Positions 9,631 to 21,661 of a DNA stretch of 64,000 nt are shown here, in pieces. How positions within the stretch are numbered: position 1 is the stretch's first letter; every line of letters starts with the position of its first letter. The notes below the pieces were generated by a model. The model was not told the DNA's origin and searched no databases. It was given only the letters and a program-made list of their open reading frames with translations. A program made the translations under genes and the position numbers. Source of the DNA: Manis javanica. Lineage: Eukaryota > Chordata > Mammalia > Pholidota > Manidae. Location: the NCBI RefSeq assembly GCF_040802235.1, contig NC_133161.1, positions 104,859,001 to 104,923,000 on the forward strand. Reading direction: 5' to 3'.

Positions 9631-11934
9631 ATTTTTAGGAAACTCTGTAGAAACAGTAGTTAAAATGGTAACTAGCAATGCAATTTGAATTAACTCGATT
9701 ATATAAAAAGGTAGCTGGTGTGTTGACATTCTGATGATATACTGTCTTATGAGATGGCACTTAATATTATCTTCATGAACTGCATATATTCACCTTTGAT
9801 TTCAAGATAGTTTAATTCCGTCATAATGCTGGATTTTTTTTACAACTTTATAGTTAACCTAATGGAGCATGTTTTGATTTTAAGCTGTAGCTAATGGAGA
9901 GAAGTATCATTACACTTCATGTGCATAGGACTTCTCTAAAATACATTATTCTATTCAACTGTTTTCAATCTCATTTACATTTCATTCTTTGCTGGTTAGT
10001 TTATACCAATGAGACACAATTCATATGTCATTTATTTTTAATTTCAGAAAAGGACATACAGCATGACATGTTCTATGAAGTTGTTTCTTTCCAGCAATAT
10101 GTTGTAGTTTTGGGACACAGGCCAAAGCTATTTGACAGAGTTTCATAATTAAAATAACAAATAGCACATTAGGCTCCAGAACCATAACCCATGATTCTAG
10201 AAGCTGTGATCTCTGTGCGTGATTGTCCCCAGTAGGGACTCTGACACTACTACATCTTTTTAAAAAATGCTTTAACATGTAAAAAGATGTCCTAATTATT
10301 TGACTTTTATATAGCTTCTTTAAGGGCTTCTGCATATGTGGACTTAGTTGGAGTAATCAGGAAACCTGAGGCCAATAAAACAATTAAGATAAAGATATTG
10401 TCTGAGGCTATGGGACCTGTAGGGGACACAGTGACTGTTATAGTCAAGGCATTGCATCCAGGACAAAGGCTGTTCTCTACAAGGAACCACATAATCCTAG
10501 AAAGATCATAGGGTCTGGAAAATATTCAGTAATCCACTCTTTCTAGAAGTTTTCCTTCCTGTATTTTTTCATCTAGAAGCCTTTTCCTTCCCACCTGATT
10601 AAGTGGAACTTTCATGTGAAAGTTCTCTTGTTCATCCACCAGTCATTCATTCAAGAACATACCATCACTTAGGGGTCCAGGACCTACTTGAAAGGCTGGT
10701 AACACAGAGATAATGAAGACCCCATTTTATTTCTGGGTGAGTTCATGATGCAGAGAAGAAACAAAATAGGAAATCAACCTACCCCCTTGGCAGTCTTTCT
10801 GTCTGCACAGTGGGATCTGTACAGCAAAATGAGCTCTCTTGCTCTGACTTGCCTGTGGGAGACTGGTGGCTCTGTGCAGTGTGCTTCTATGATCAGCTGC
10901 AATGATGCCATTTGTCAGCCTGTTGTTAAGTGCCTAAATGTGGTGGTGGCAAAAAGCAAGCAATTACAACACTGTGTATTCAAAATCGGCCAATTTTTCA
11001 TGGCATAAACAATATAACTAAAATATGATTTCTGTTGTCCTACATTAAATATGAGTTTGGAGGAAAATAATCAAAACTGGAGTTTGACTTTTTCTTAAAA
11101 GAATAACTATTAAGTGCAATAAGGATTGCTTAAAAAGAGGGGAGTTATGAACACAATTGGAAAATTATAAAAGCATTAATTCAAAGAACTTTTCACTGCT
11201 CATCAGAATAATCCATAGCAGAGACAAGTATAAAGATATAAAATAGCCCATCATAGAACCCCGTAACATTCCATTACTGATATTTTTATGTTTTTAAATG
11301 TCTGCTTTTTGTCTAATTGAGAACCTAATATGCAGTTCTAATTCCTACTTTATTAGCAATTATAATATGTGGTATTTTTGTTATAATATTCTTGTGAAAT
11401 GATGTTAAAAAACATTATTGCCATTTAATACACTGAAGACTTTAGAAAACACAAAAAATCAAGCATGAAATTAAAAACAAAAAATTTGAAGTCATACCAA
11501 CCCACATAATGAATTTGTGCCAACCTCATTGCCTTCTTTCTTTATCTTGTAATTCAAGAAACCTTAATTATAGGACATCTGTAAAAAATAAAGAAAACTT
11601 TAAATTATAACTACTATCCATTTTCTCTGCCCACCATGGTCCCCTTTCATGCATGACCATGTTACATTATTCTCTCAATGATACAGTGATCTCTCCATAA
11701 CTACTGCACTGTAACCTGAATCTTTTACCTGAAATATGTATCATGGTTATTTCCTGATTTCTCTAGTTTTTAAAAACTTGATTATATTACTGCAGATGAG
11801 AAGAAATTATCTATGCATACATATAATTTTATGTATACTATTCATACTATTCCTTGCATTAACCATGTAAGAGTTTCTATAATATGGTTATAAATATGAT
11901 ATAAAGATGCAGACCATTTCAATTATGGAAATCA
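9631..11934. other. No gene seen
   Basis: AT-rich DNA. Short open frames (for example 9894-10148 plus, 10021-10335 minus, 10745-11008 plus) have no domain, and none has splice or promoter context I can support. Confidence 0.5.
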
Positions 11935-12062
11935 ACTCTGAAGGAGATTACTTGGCTCTAATCCTAGCTCTGCCACTTACTAGCTGTTTGACACTGAGTA
12001 AGTAACTTAACCTTCTTATGCTAGTTTTCTCATCAGTGAAACAGAAATGAGAATAATACTGC
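11935..12062 (+). mobile_element. MIR-like SINE, 5' and core part
   Basis: The order 'ctagctctgccacttactag', 'gtaagtaacttaaccttct', 'ttttctcatcagtgaaac' follows the MIR core. The 3' half is missing here. A MIR 3' part in the same orientation lies at 18692-18790, beyond L1-A. The two may be halves of one element separated by later insertions. Confidence 0.7.
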
Positions 12063-12276
12063 AACAGTCAGGTTAACTCAGCAGAAACCTAGATGCTTCA
12101 AGCTTTGGAAATCTAACATGGAAAACTGGTTACACAGACAAGGGAAGGCTGAAAAACCAGTAAACCCATGCTAAAGTTACGCAGAGATTAGTAACCTCAG
12201 GAACCATGCATAGCCCCTAGCACTAGAGGAAGAAAGGACTTCCTATGGGGAGAACCCAGCAGAAAGCCAACAAATT
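12063..12276. other. Unassigned sequence between MIR and L1-A
   Basis: No gene or recognised repeat. It may be an older insertion that first split the MIR. Confidence 0.4.
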
Positions 12277-12289
12277 AAGGAGTATTAGA
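12277..12289 (+). repeat. L1-A target-site duplication, left copy
   Basis: AAGGAGTATTAGA matches 18585-18597 exactly (13 bp), directly after the L1-A A-rich tail. Confidence 0.75.
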
Positions 12290-12434
12290 GGCATCCTTTC
12301 CTGATTGGCCCAACCTGACATTTCAGGCACTCATGTGAGGGGAAAAATCTGCCTATTTTTCTTCTTCCCCAGGCAGCTAGGGCCTTTCCAAGTGTTCTGT
12401 GAGTCACCTCTAATTTCAGAAAGGAAGCAAGTTA
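12290..12434 (+). other. Extra sequence upstream of L1-A, inside its duplication
   Basis: A 145-bp segment between the left target-site copy and the L1 5' end, absent from L1-C. It includes a pyrimidine tract followed by CCCCAG ('ttcttcttccccag'), which resembles a splice acceptor. It may be 5'-transduced sequence from the source locus. Confidence 0.45.
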
Positions 12435-13395
12435 GATTGGATTAAAGATGGCAGCATGAGAGATGAGAGAGAGACCTCCTCCTAAAACCACATATAATAC
12501 AAAAACATAATTTAATACAACTGATCCTGAAAGAGCAACAGGGAAGAAGGCTGCACTAGACAGCATAAACCTGGAGGACAGAGCAGACCTCTTGGAACAG
12601 GGTAATGTATCAAAGCTATGAAGTGAGGGGCCCAAGCCCTTCTCCTACCCCAACTCACTGGCAGAAGGAAGAAAAACAGAGCGGGGAGAGAGTGGAGTCC
12701 TGAGACTGCTGAACACCTAGCTCTGGAGATCTGCCCTGGGAGCATGAACCTACATTTCATGGTGCTCTGGTGATTTAGTGCACTTGGAAAGCTAAGATAG
12801 GCAGAATACCTGGAGAGATGAAGATTCCAGCTGCTCATGGAAAACAGGGATCCATATACAGCTGCTCGGGATGGGCAATGGGCAATCTGAGAGACTTCCT
12901 AAAAGTGAGAGGGCTGCTAAAGGTGCAAAGATTGCACAGAGCTTACTGCTCAGGAAAAAGGACAGGTAGACAAAATGGTCCAGGTGCACTCTGCCCAGCA
13001 GGATGGGAGATTAAACAATCTTCAAGTGCTCCAACCCCTGGCTGATACGCAGCTCCAAGGCCCACACCATGATATATGGCCTGCTGTGTCATCCTCTCAG
13101 CTAGCCTCCATGTGGGTCAGGCTTGCAAACTGGCAGCCTCTACCCTGACATCAGGCCAGGGTGAGGGAAGCCATGCCTATGGCAGCTACAAACACAAAGC
13201 ATAGAGGCTAAAACCTGTGTGTTCAGTCCACTGTTCTGGCAGTGGAGACAGGCATAAAAGCCAGGAAGCAGGAAACAGTTTTTTCCTCCCCCCAAGCAAA
13301 AACACCACTCCCATGTGACCACCAGTATTGCTCCAAGGGCTGAGCAGGTCCAGAGAGTAGAGCTTCTGGGAATTAGAGGACACCACAGACAAATT
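12435..13395 (+). promoter_or_regulatory. L1-A 5' UTR / internal promoter region
   Basis: About 960 bp from the L1 start to the ORF1 ATG. It is GC-richer than the surroundings and homologous along its length to 54184-55112. L1 5' UTRs carry the internal RNA polymerase II promoter. Its activity cannot be judged from sequence. Confidence 0.7.
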
Positions 13396-14250
13396 ATGAA
13401 ATGTCAAAGGAACATGGTTCAATGTAAAATTATGAATACACCTGAGAAAGATTCAAATGAAATTGAACTCATGAATCTTCCTGAAAGAGATTTCAAAATA
13501 AAAATAATTAACATGCTAATGGAGGTAAAGCAAAATATTCAAGAACTCAGGAATGAATTTAGGATGGAGATCCAATCGTTGAAGAACACAATAGAGGGTA
13601 TTAAAAGCAGATTAGATATGGTGGAAGAGATGATAAATGAAATAGAAATTAGGGAAGAGGAATGCAAAGAAACTGAGGCACAGAGAGAAAAAAGGATTTC
13701 TAAGAATGAAAGAATACAAAGAGAACTGTGTGACCAATCCAAACAGAACAATATTTGTATTATAGGGGTACCAGAAGAAGAAGAAAGAGAAAAAGAGATA
13801 GAAAGTGTCTTTGAGGAAGTAATTGCTGAAAAATTCCCCAATCTGGGGAAGGAGATAGTCTCTCAAGCCATGAACGTAACAACATGCTCCTAAATAGTCA
13901 ATGTATCAAGGGACCTAAGGAGGACAATACCAAGACGTACAATAACTAAAAAGGCAAAAATCAAGGACAGACTACTAAAAGCAGCTTGAGAGAGAAATAA
14001 GTTCATATACAAAGGAAAACGCATCAGACTATCATCAGAATTCTCAGCAGAAACCTTACAGGCCAGAAGGGAGTGGCATGATATAGTTAACGCAATGAAG
14101 CAGAAGAGCCTCAAACCAAGAATACACTATCTGGCAAGATTATTATTTAAATTTGAATGAGAGATTAAACAATTTCCAGATAAGCAAAAGCTGAGAGAAT
14201 TTAGTTCCCACAAACCATCTCAACAGTGTATTTTGGAGGGACTGCTATAG
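13396..14250 (+). pseudogene. L1-A ORF1 (RNA-binding chaperone), broken
   Basis: L1 ORF1 encodes the trimeric RNA-binding chaperone of the L1 particle. The frame opens at ATG 13396, the same position relative to the family as in L1-B. It then shows a heptad-rich coiled coil (roughly residues 25-110) and the conserved 'NICIIGVPEEEE' start of the RRM domain. It terminates at 13891-13893. The C-terminal half is still recognisable ('SAETLQARREWHDI' near 14040-14085) but has a further stop at 13987-13989. The family end falls at the TAG of 14248-14250. No functional product is expected. Confidence 0.85.
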
Positions 14251-14473
14251 ATGGAAGGTTAAATAGCTGTCACCAGAGATAATAAAAAGGGATAGACAAA
14301 GACTGCAGAATATGATACCTAATATATAAAGAATGGAGGAGGAAGAAAAAGAGGGGAAAATAAAGAACCTTTAGATTGTGTTTGTAACAGCACACTAAGT
14401 GAGTTAAGTTAGACTCTTACATAGTAAGGAAGTTACCCTTGAACCTTTGGTAACCATGAATCTAAAGCCTGCA

Positions 14474-17400
14474 ATGGCAATAAGTACATACCTATCAATA
14501 ATCACCCTAAATGTAAATAGCCTGAATGCACCAACAAAACACACAGAGTCACTGAATGGATAAAAAACAAGATCCAACTATATGCTGCCTATAAGAGATT
14601 CACTTCAAATGAAAAGACATACACAGACTAAAGTGAAGGGATGAAAAAAGATATTTCATGCAACTAATAGGGAGAAAAAGCAGGTGTTGCAGTACTTGTA
14701 TCAGACAAAATAGACTTCAAAACAAAGAAAGTCACAAGGACATTAATAATGATAAAGGAGTCAATTTAACAAGAGGATATAACCATGATAAATATCTATG
14801 CACCCAACACAGGAGCACCAACATATGTGAAACAAATATTAACAGAATTAAATTGGGAAATAGAATGTTATACACTCATTCTAGGAGACCTCAACACTGC
14901 ACTCACTCCAAAGGATAGATCAACTGGGCAGAAAATAAATAAGAAGACAGAGGCATTGAACAACACATTAGAACAGATGGACCTAAGAGACATCTACAGA
15001 ACCCTCCACCCAAAAGCAGCAGGATACATATTCTTTTCAAGTGCACACAGAACATTTTCCAAAATAGACCACATACTAGGCCACAAAAAGAGCCTCAGTA
15101 AATTCAAAGAGATTGAAGTTGTATCTACCAACTTCTCAGAGCACAAGGGTATAAAACTAGAAATAAATTGTACAAAGAAAACAAAAAGGCTCACAAACAC
15201 ATGGAAGCTTAACAACATGCCCTAAATAATCAATGTATCAATGACCAAATTAAAACCAAGATCAAGTAATATAAGGAGACAAATGAAACAACAGCAGAAC
15301 TCCCCAACTTCTGCGGGACGCAGCGAAGGCAGTTCTAAGAGGAAAGTATATAGCAATCCAGGCCTATTTAAAGAAGGAGGACCAATCCCAAATGAATGGT
15401 CTAAAATCACAATTATTGAAACTGGAAAAAGAAGAACAAATGAGGCCCAAAGTCAGCATAAGGAGGGACATAAAACATCAGAGAAGAAATAAATAAAATT
15501 GAGAAGAATAAAACAATAGAAAAAAGTAATGAAACCAACAGCTGGTTCTTTGAGAAAATAAACAAAATAGATAAACCCCTAGCCAGACTTATTAAGAAAA
15601 AAAGAGAATATGCACACATAAACAGAATCAGAAATGAGAAAGGAAAAATCACAATGGACTCCACAGAAATACAAAAACTTATTAGGGAATACTGTGAGAA
15701 TCTATATGCTAACAAGCTGGATAACCTAGAAGAAATGGACAACTTTCTAGAAAAATACAGCCTTCCATGACTGACCCAGGAAGAAACAGAAAATCTAAAC
15801 AGACCAATTACCACCGACGAAATTGAATCGGTAATCAAAAAACTGCCCAAGAACAAAATCCCTGCACCAGATGGATTCACCGCTGAATTGTGTCAGACGT
15901 TTAAAGAAGACATAATACCCATTCTCCTTAAGGTTTTCCAAAACATAAGAGAGTAGGGAGTACTTCCAAACTCATTCTATGATGCGAGCATTGCTCTAAT
16001 ACCAAAACCAGGCAAAAACGCTACAAAAAAAGAAAACTACAGAACAATATCCCTGATGAACATAGATACAAAAATACTCAAAAAAATATTAGAAAACTGA
16101 ATTCAAAAATACATCAAGAGGATTATACACCATGATCAAGTGGGATTCATCCCAGGGATACAAGGATGGAATAACATTCAGAAATCCATCAACATCATCC
16201 ACCACATCAACAAAAAGAAGGACAAAAACCACATGATCATTTCCATAGATGCTGAAAAAGCATTTGACAAAATTCAACATCCATTCATGATAAAAACTCT
16301 CAACAAAATGGGTATAGAGGGCAAGTATATCAGCATAATAAAGACCATGTATTACAAACCCACAGCCAACATCTAAGTTTGGGAACAGGATGAGGATGCC
16401 CACTCTCCCTGCTTTTATTCAACATAATACTGGAGGTCCTAGCCACGGCAATCAGACAACACAAATATATAAAAGGCATCCAGATTGGTAAGAAAAGGAA
16501 AAAGTCAAACTGTCACTGTTTGCAGATAACATGATACTGTACATAACAAACGCTAAAGAATCCACTGCAAAACTACTAGAACTAATATCTGAATTCAGCA
16601 AAGTTGTTGGTTACAAAATTGATAAACAGAAATCTGTTGCATTCCTATACACTAACAATGAACTAGCAGAAAGAGAAAGCAGGAAAACAATTCCATTCAC
16701 AATTGCCTCAAAAACAAGAAAATACCTAGGAATAAACCTAACCAAAGAAGTAAAAGACCTATACCCTGAAAATGACAAGACACTCTTAAGAGAAATTAAA
16801 GAGGATACTAATAAATGGAAATTCATCCCATGCTCTTGGGTAGGAAGAATTAATATTGTTAAAATGGCCATCCTGCCTAAAGCAATCTACAGATTCAGGG
16901 TAATCCCTATCAAAATATCAAAATATCAACAGCATTCTTCAGTGAACTGGAACAAATAGTTCTAAAATTCATATGGAACCACCAAAGACCCCAAATAGCC
17001 AGATCAATCCTGAATAGGAAAAATAAAGAAGGGGGGTCTTGCTTCCCAATTTCAAGCTCTACTACAAAGCCACATTAATCAAGACAATTTGGTACTGGCC
17101 CAAGAATAGACCCATAGACAGGTGGAATAGAATAGAGAGTCCAGATATTAACCCAAGTATGTATGGTCACTTAATATATGATAAAGGAGTCACGGATATA
17201 CAATGGGGAAATGACAGCCTCTTCAACAGCTGGTGTTGGCAAAACTGGACAGCTACATATAAGAGAATGAAACTGAATTAATGTCTAACTCCATACACAA
17301 AATAAACTCAAAATGGATCAAATACCTGAATGTAAGTCATGAAACCATAAAACCCTTAGAAGAAAATTTTTTGGTAAACTCTCCTGAATATAAACATGAG

Positions 17401-18253
17401 CAACTTTTTCATGAACATATTTCCATGGGCAAGGGAAACAAAAGCAAAAATGAACAAGTGGGACAATATCAAACTAAAAACTTCTGTACAGCAAAGGACA
17501 CCATCAGCAGAACAAAAAGGCATCCTACAGTATGGGAGAATATATTCATAAATGACATATACCATAAAGGGTTGTCATCCAAAATATACAAAGAGCTCAC
17601 TCACCTCAACAAACAAAAAACAAATAACCCAATTAAAAAGTGGGCAGAGGATCTGAACAGACAATTCTCCAAAGTAAAATTTCAGATGGCCAACAGGCAC
17701 ATGAAAAGATGCTCCACATCACTAATCATCAGAGAAATACTATTTAAAACTACAATGGGATATCACCTCACACCAGTTAGGATGGCCAACATACAAAAGA
17801 CAAACAGCAAATGTTGGTGAGGATGTGGAGAAAGGGGAACCCTCCTACACTGCTCTTGGGAGTGTAAATTAGTTCAACCTTTGTGGAAAGCAGTATGGAG
17901 TTTACTCAAAAAACTAAAAATAGAAATACCATTTGACCCAGGAATTCCACTCCTAGGAATTTACTCTAAGAATGCAGGATTCCAGATTCAAAAAGATATA
18001 TGCATCCCTATGTTTATCGCAAGCACTATTTACAATAGCCAAGAAATGGAAGCAACTTAAGTGTTCATCAGTAGATGAATGGATAAATAAAATATGGTAC
18101 ATGTACACAATGGAATACTACTCAACCATAAAAAGAAAACAAATCCCACCATTTGCAACAACATGGATGGAGCTAGAGGATATTATGCTCAATGAAATAA
18201 ACCAGGAGGAGAAAAACAAGTACCAAATGATTTCACTCATCTGTGGAGTATAA
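14474..18253 (+). pseudogene. L1-A ORF2 (endonuclease/RT), broken
   Basis: ORF2 supplies the endonuclease and reverse transcriptase for target-primed retrotransposition. The start ATG is taken at 14474. Endonuclease pieces are seen: 'ITLNVN', 'INIYAPNTGAPTY' (14788-14826) and 'LGDLNTALTPKDRS'. The invariant QETH segment reads with a TAA in place of the Gln codon and lies after a one-base loss in an A run. The RT palm box, normally FADD, reads FADN near 16518-16529. The frame shifts several times (open pieces at 14785-15225, 16140-16376, 16531-16959, 17281-17820, 17972-18253). The C-terminus ends 'MISLICGV' at 18253. Inactive. Confidence 0.9.
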
Positions 18254-18584
18254 GAACAAAGCAAAAACTGAAAGAATGAAACAGCAGCAGACTCACAGAA
18301 TGCAAGAATGGACTAACAGTTACCAAAGAGAAAGGGACTGGGGAGGATGGGTGGGAAGGGAGGAATACAGGGGAAAAGGAGCATTACAATTAGCACACAT
18401 AATGTGGGTGGTGGGGACATGGGGAGGGCTGTACAACACAGAGAAGACAAGTAGTGATTCTATAGCATCTTAGTACACTGATGGACAGTGACTGTAATGG
18501 GGTATGTAGGGGGGACTTGAGAATGGGGGGAATCTAATAACTACAATGCTCATGGTAGTGTATATTAATGATACCAAAAAGAAA
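18254..18584 (+). other. L1-A 3' UTR with G-rich tract and tail
   Basis: Contains many G runs between about 18330 and 18430 ('ggggaggatgggtgggaag'), typical of L1 3' UTR polypurine/G-quadruplex tracts. It ends in an A-rich tail ('ccaaaaagaaaa') directly before the right target-site copy at 18585. Confidence 0.8.
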
Positions 18585-18597
18585 AAGGAGTATTAGA
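18585..18597 (+). repeat. L1-A target-site duplication, right copy
   Basis: AAGGAGTATTAGA, identical to 12277-12289. Confidence 0.75.
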
Positions 18598-18691
18598 AAT
18601 GCAGTTTGCAAAGTTCCAGCACGATTCTCAAAGCATTTTCAATAGCCTCGAAAAATAACTACCCCAAGTCCATCCCAAAGGGGCCTGTGTG

Positions 18692-18790
18692 AGAATTAAA
18701 TGAGTCAATATCCACAAAGCGTTTATAGCAAAGCCTGGCATAGATTGAGGACTGAGTAAGTGTTAGCTAGTTTCTATTATTATTATACCT
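18692..18790 (+). mobile_element. MIR-like SINE, 3' part
   Basis: 'gagaattaaatgagtcaata', 'aagcctggcatag' and 'gtgttagctagtttctatta' followed by TTATTAT match the 3' half of MIR. See 11935-12062 for the probable other half. Confidence 0.7.
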
Positions 18791-21248
18791 AAATCTCTCA
18801 TTATTGCTTTTTTTTATTTTCTTCATCTGAGTTTCAAAACCCTGTAATGAAATTGCCCAAGAAGAATTACACTCGAAAAGCCTAGACAACATGGCGCGGG
18901 AGCTCCAGCTGTCACTGTAATTTGATTTTGTTTGCATTTTCTCCTGAAGAATAGACTCCCATTTAAGCTCTTTACAGATCAGCTTTTTTTGTAGACTTTT
19001 TCCACTCTTTCTGCGGGTTAGATCCTTTCTTCCTACAAGAGTGCTTACAATTCTGTAATAACATTATTTAAACAATAGACATCATCATTATTTTTATTTG
19101 CTGCAAAGTAGTAACTGTGTAGAAAGAGGTCTGGAAAAGTGAACACAATGAACTAATGATAGATGCGGGTGCAGGAGCCGATAGTGGGTGATGAGGAGAC
19201 GAAAACGGTATGAGTCTGTCATATACTCAAGGTTCTCGTCAGATAATGGCTTACTTTGATATATATTTATAAAGATCGCTCTGACATTTGTTTGCAGACT
19301 GAGCAGATGAGGAAGCCAAGAGAAGAATCAGGTGAAGATTTAAGGGGCTCTGGAAGTAATCTAGGTGAAAAATGTCTGTGGCCTGGACTAAGGTGATGAA
19401 AGAGCCAGATTCAAGATAGATTTTTGTGAAAGAAATGACTCATAAATAGTAATTGTTTCAGAAGAGGAAGGAAATTATCTCATCAATACCTAAATATATT
19501 TTTTAATTGCATATCTTATACTGAAGGTCCATGTTCTAAACAGAGAAACTGTTTTTATTTATCATTATTTGAAAATAGAGACAAATGCACAATTTGATTT
19601 TAGAAATAGTGACACTTAGTGCACTTTAGTTCTTATTTTTACATGTTCGCAGGTATTCATAAGCTGAGTCTGAATGTCATGCTGCATAACAATTTAGATA
19701 TATTCACCAAATCATCTTACAGCTTGGTTAGTTATGACTTTATTTGACTAATGAAAGAAATATAAAGATGTGTTACCACCTGATTTTTAAGTGTTCAGGA
19801 AAACTATCATGAATTAAGGAGAGGTGAATTCTGAATCTTTCATTCAGATCATAGAGCATATATTTTGATACAAAATAGCCAATTTAAACTTATTTCAGTG
19901 CATTTCCATATTGCTACATTCAAGAGGAAAAACATGTATGAGAGACACTTAATAACCAAAATACTTTGAACTTAAAATATCTTGAGAAAAAAGGTTTCTT
20001 TCAGGGTAGCTAACGACACTTCTTCCTGGAGGCCTAGAACTTTTTGAAATGTACACTCCACAAGCAGAGTAAACAATAGAAATATTTTTTAAATAATATT
20101 GAAAAACACAGTGAGGTTCTTACTAGAAAAGGAGAGGCTTGGTCTTAATTTCCGCAAGTTAAAAGCAGAACGAAAGTATGCCTAAGTAGCTAGAAATCTA
20201 AGTAATGGACATTTTAGAATCAGCCTATGAATCTGAAAAAACTGTGACAAATAGCCTCTGGGCTGTAGCACTGTTGTGACAGCTGCTTGCCAGAAAACCG
20301 AGAATTCAGTTTAACTTGCTTAAAAAGGACTTGCTTAAATAGTCAATGACCTATTCTGACATCTTCATAAACAAAAGCAGAACAGAAACAGCAGTTTTCA
20401 CTACATCTGAGTTCTTACAAAACAGACAAAGATGAAAAGTTACAGCAATGAGTAGTATTCCTCTCAAGACACACACATAGTTTATTTCCAGGGTCTTCCA
20501 AACTACAAGACGTGACACATACCTCATTGTCTAGGAATGCCAGAGGGGAGAAAACTCAGCTAATTCAGATCCTCCATTATCTTCAATTGTCTGTGCATCA
20601 TAATTTTCACATCACTATTTGGGAGTAAGTTGATACAATGGCTTTAAAATTCAAACTCAAAGGAAAAAGCCAACAAATTGTTTTACCTCATAATAGAAGC
20701 CCATGTAACTTGGTTTAATAGATTTACTTCCAACACCAGAAACTAAGTGACCCAATCTAATGAGATTAGAAAACGAGATTAGAAAACGAGATTAGAAAAC
20801 AAGATTAGAAATATTCAGTGAATGTAGAAAATACGTACCAAATATAAGAAGATAATATATTAGAAGACAGATAAGGCTATTACTTGGGCCACTTTCCCCC
20901 CAGGCTGCTGAGAAAGAAGAAAGAACTTTGGGCAAACTCAGGGACAAGGTGACCAGGGCCTGCTGAAGGGAGCTTTGCCAACCCTCCCCATGCCCAGGGC
21001 TTTAAAGAGGCCACAGGGGACTTAGAGGCACTCTTTCAGGGACAGAGTAAGAGTACCTCAATTCTTAACTGGATTAACACTGTCCATGTTTGCCAGTCCC
21101 TAATCACTTGTCAAAAGGAAAGTAAACCCTTTCCTGAGGAAAATAATATCACCTTATGCTGTAAATTAATTCGATATTTTTATAATCATTAACCAGAAAA
21201 AATAAGACATAACCAGGAATTGGAGGAAAAAAGACCATAAAATATGTA
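18791..21248. other. No gene seen
   Basis: AT-rich single-copy-looking DNA. A short tandem repeat at 20762-20811 is listed separately. No reading frame with a recognisable product. Confidence 0.55.
20762..20811 (+). repeat. 13-bp tandem repeat
   Basis: Three exact head-to-tail copies of GAGATTAGAAAAC (20762-20800) and a fourth, diverged copy. Confidence 0.9.
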
Positions 21249-21256
21249 AACTGCTG

Positions 21257-21653
21257 CAGTTGGGGACCACGAAAGTGAGAAACCGAGTCAGAATGACGTT
21301 TAATGCAGAAGGCTTAGACTAAGCAACAAGTCAGCGCTCCCCTGTGCTTTTATTAAGTTACAGCAAGCGAAAAGGCATGATTATAGGATAAGTTGTATCA
21401 TCAAGCTAAACAATTGCAAACTAATCCTCTTAAAGTTTCTCTTATGTCTCGTCAAGTCATCGGCCACATGAGTCTCACGGTGTGCTCCTCATCCGGGTTT
21501 GCCTCAGAAAGGATCCCGGGACCTGTTTGCAGTCCCTGTCACAACGCTCATGACTCGCACCAGATTCCAACACGCAGTACCTATTATTCTTCTCTCTTAT
21601 ATTAGTTTTGGCTATAGATTAAGCTTAAGCAGGAACTTAATTACAGTGAGGTT
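21257..21653 (-). mobile_element. Probable ERV LTR
   Basis: Read on the minus strand, this has a poly(A) signal in 'cttaataaaagcacagg' near 21350, then 'cattctgactcggtttctca' and 'ttcgtggtccccaactgca', which looks like an R-U5 end. It is GC-richer than its flanks. An 8-bp direct repeat, AACTGCTG, flanks it (21249-21256 and 21654-21661). With a TG...CA model the right end fits but the left does not begin TG, so the 5' edge may be truncated. The class is uncertain, possibly ERV2-like. Confidence 0.5.
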
Positions 21654-21661
21654 AACTGCTG

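Larger units (their letters stand above)
12290..18584 (+). mobile_element. L1-A, full-length but inactive
   Basis: A LINE-1 with 5' UTR, ORF1, ORF2, 3' UTR and A-rich tail. The L1 proper starts near 12435, where 'ggattaaagatggcagc' lines up with the 5' end of L1-C (54184), giving about 6.15 kb. The 13-bp target duplication lies 145 bp further upstream, so the inserted unit seems to carry extra 5' sequence. Both reading frames are broken by stops and indels. It belongs to the same subfamily as L1-C (shared 5' UTR, 'gacctcctcctaaaacca'). Confidence 0.9.
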
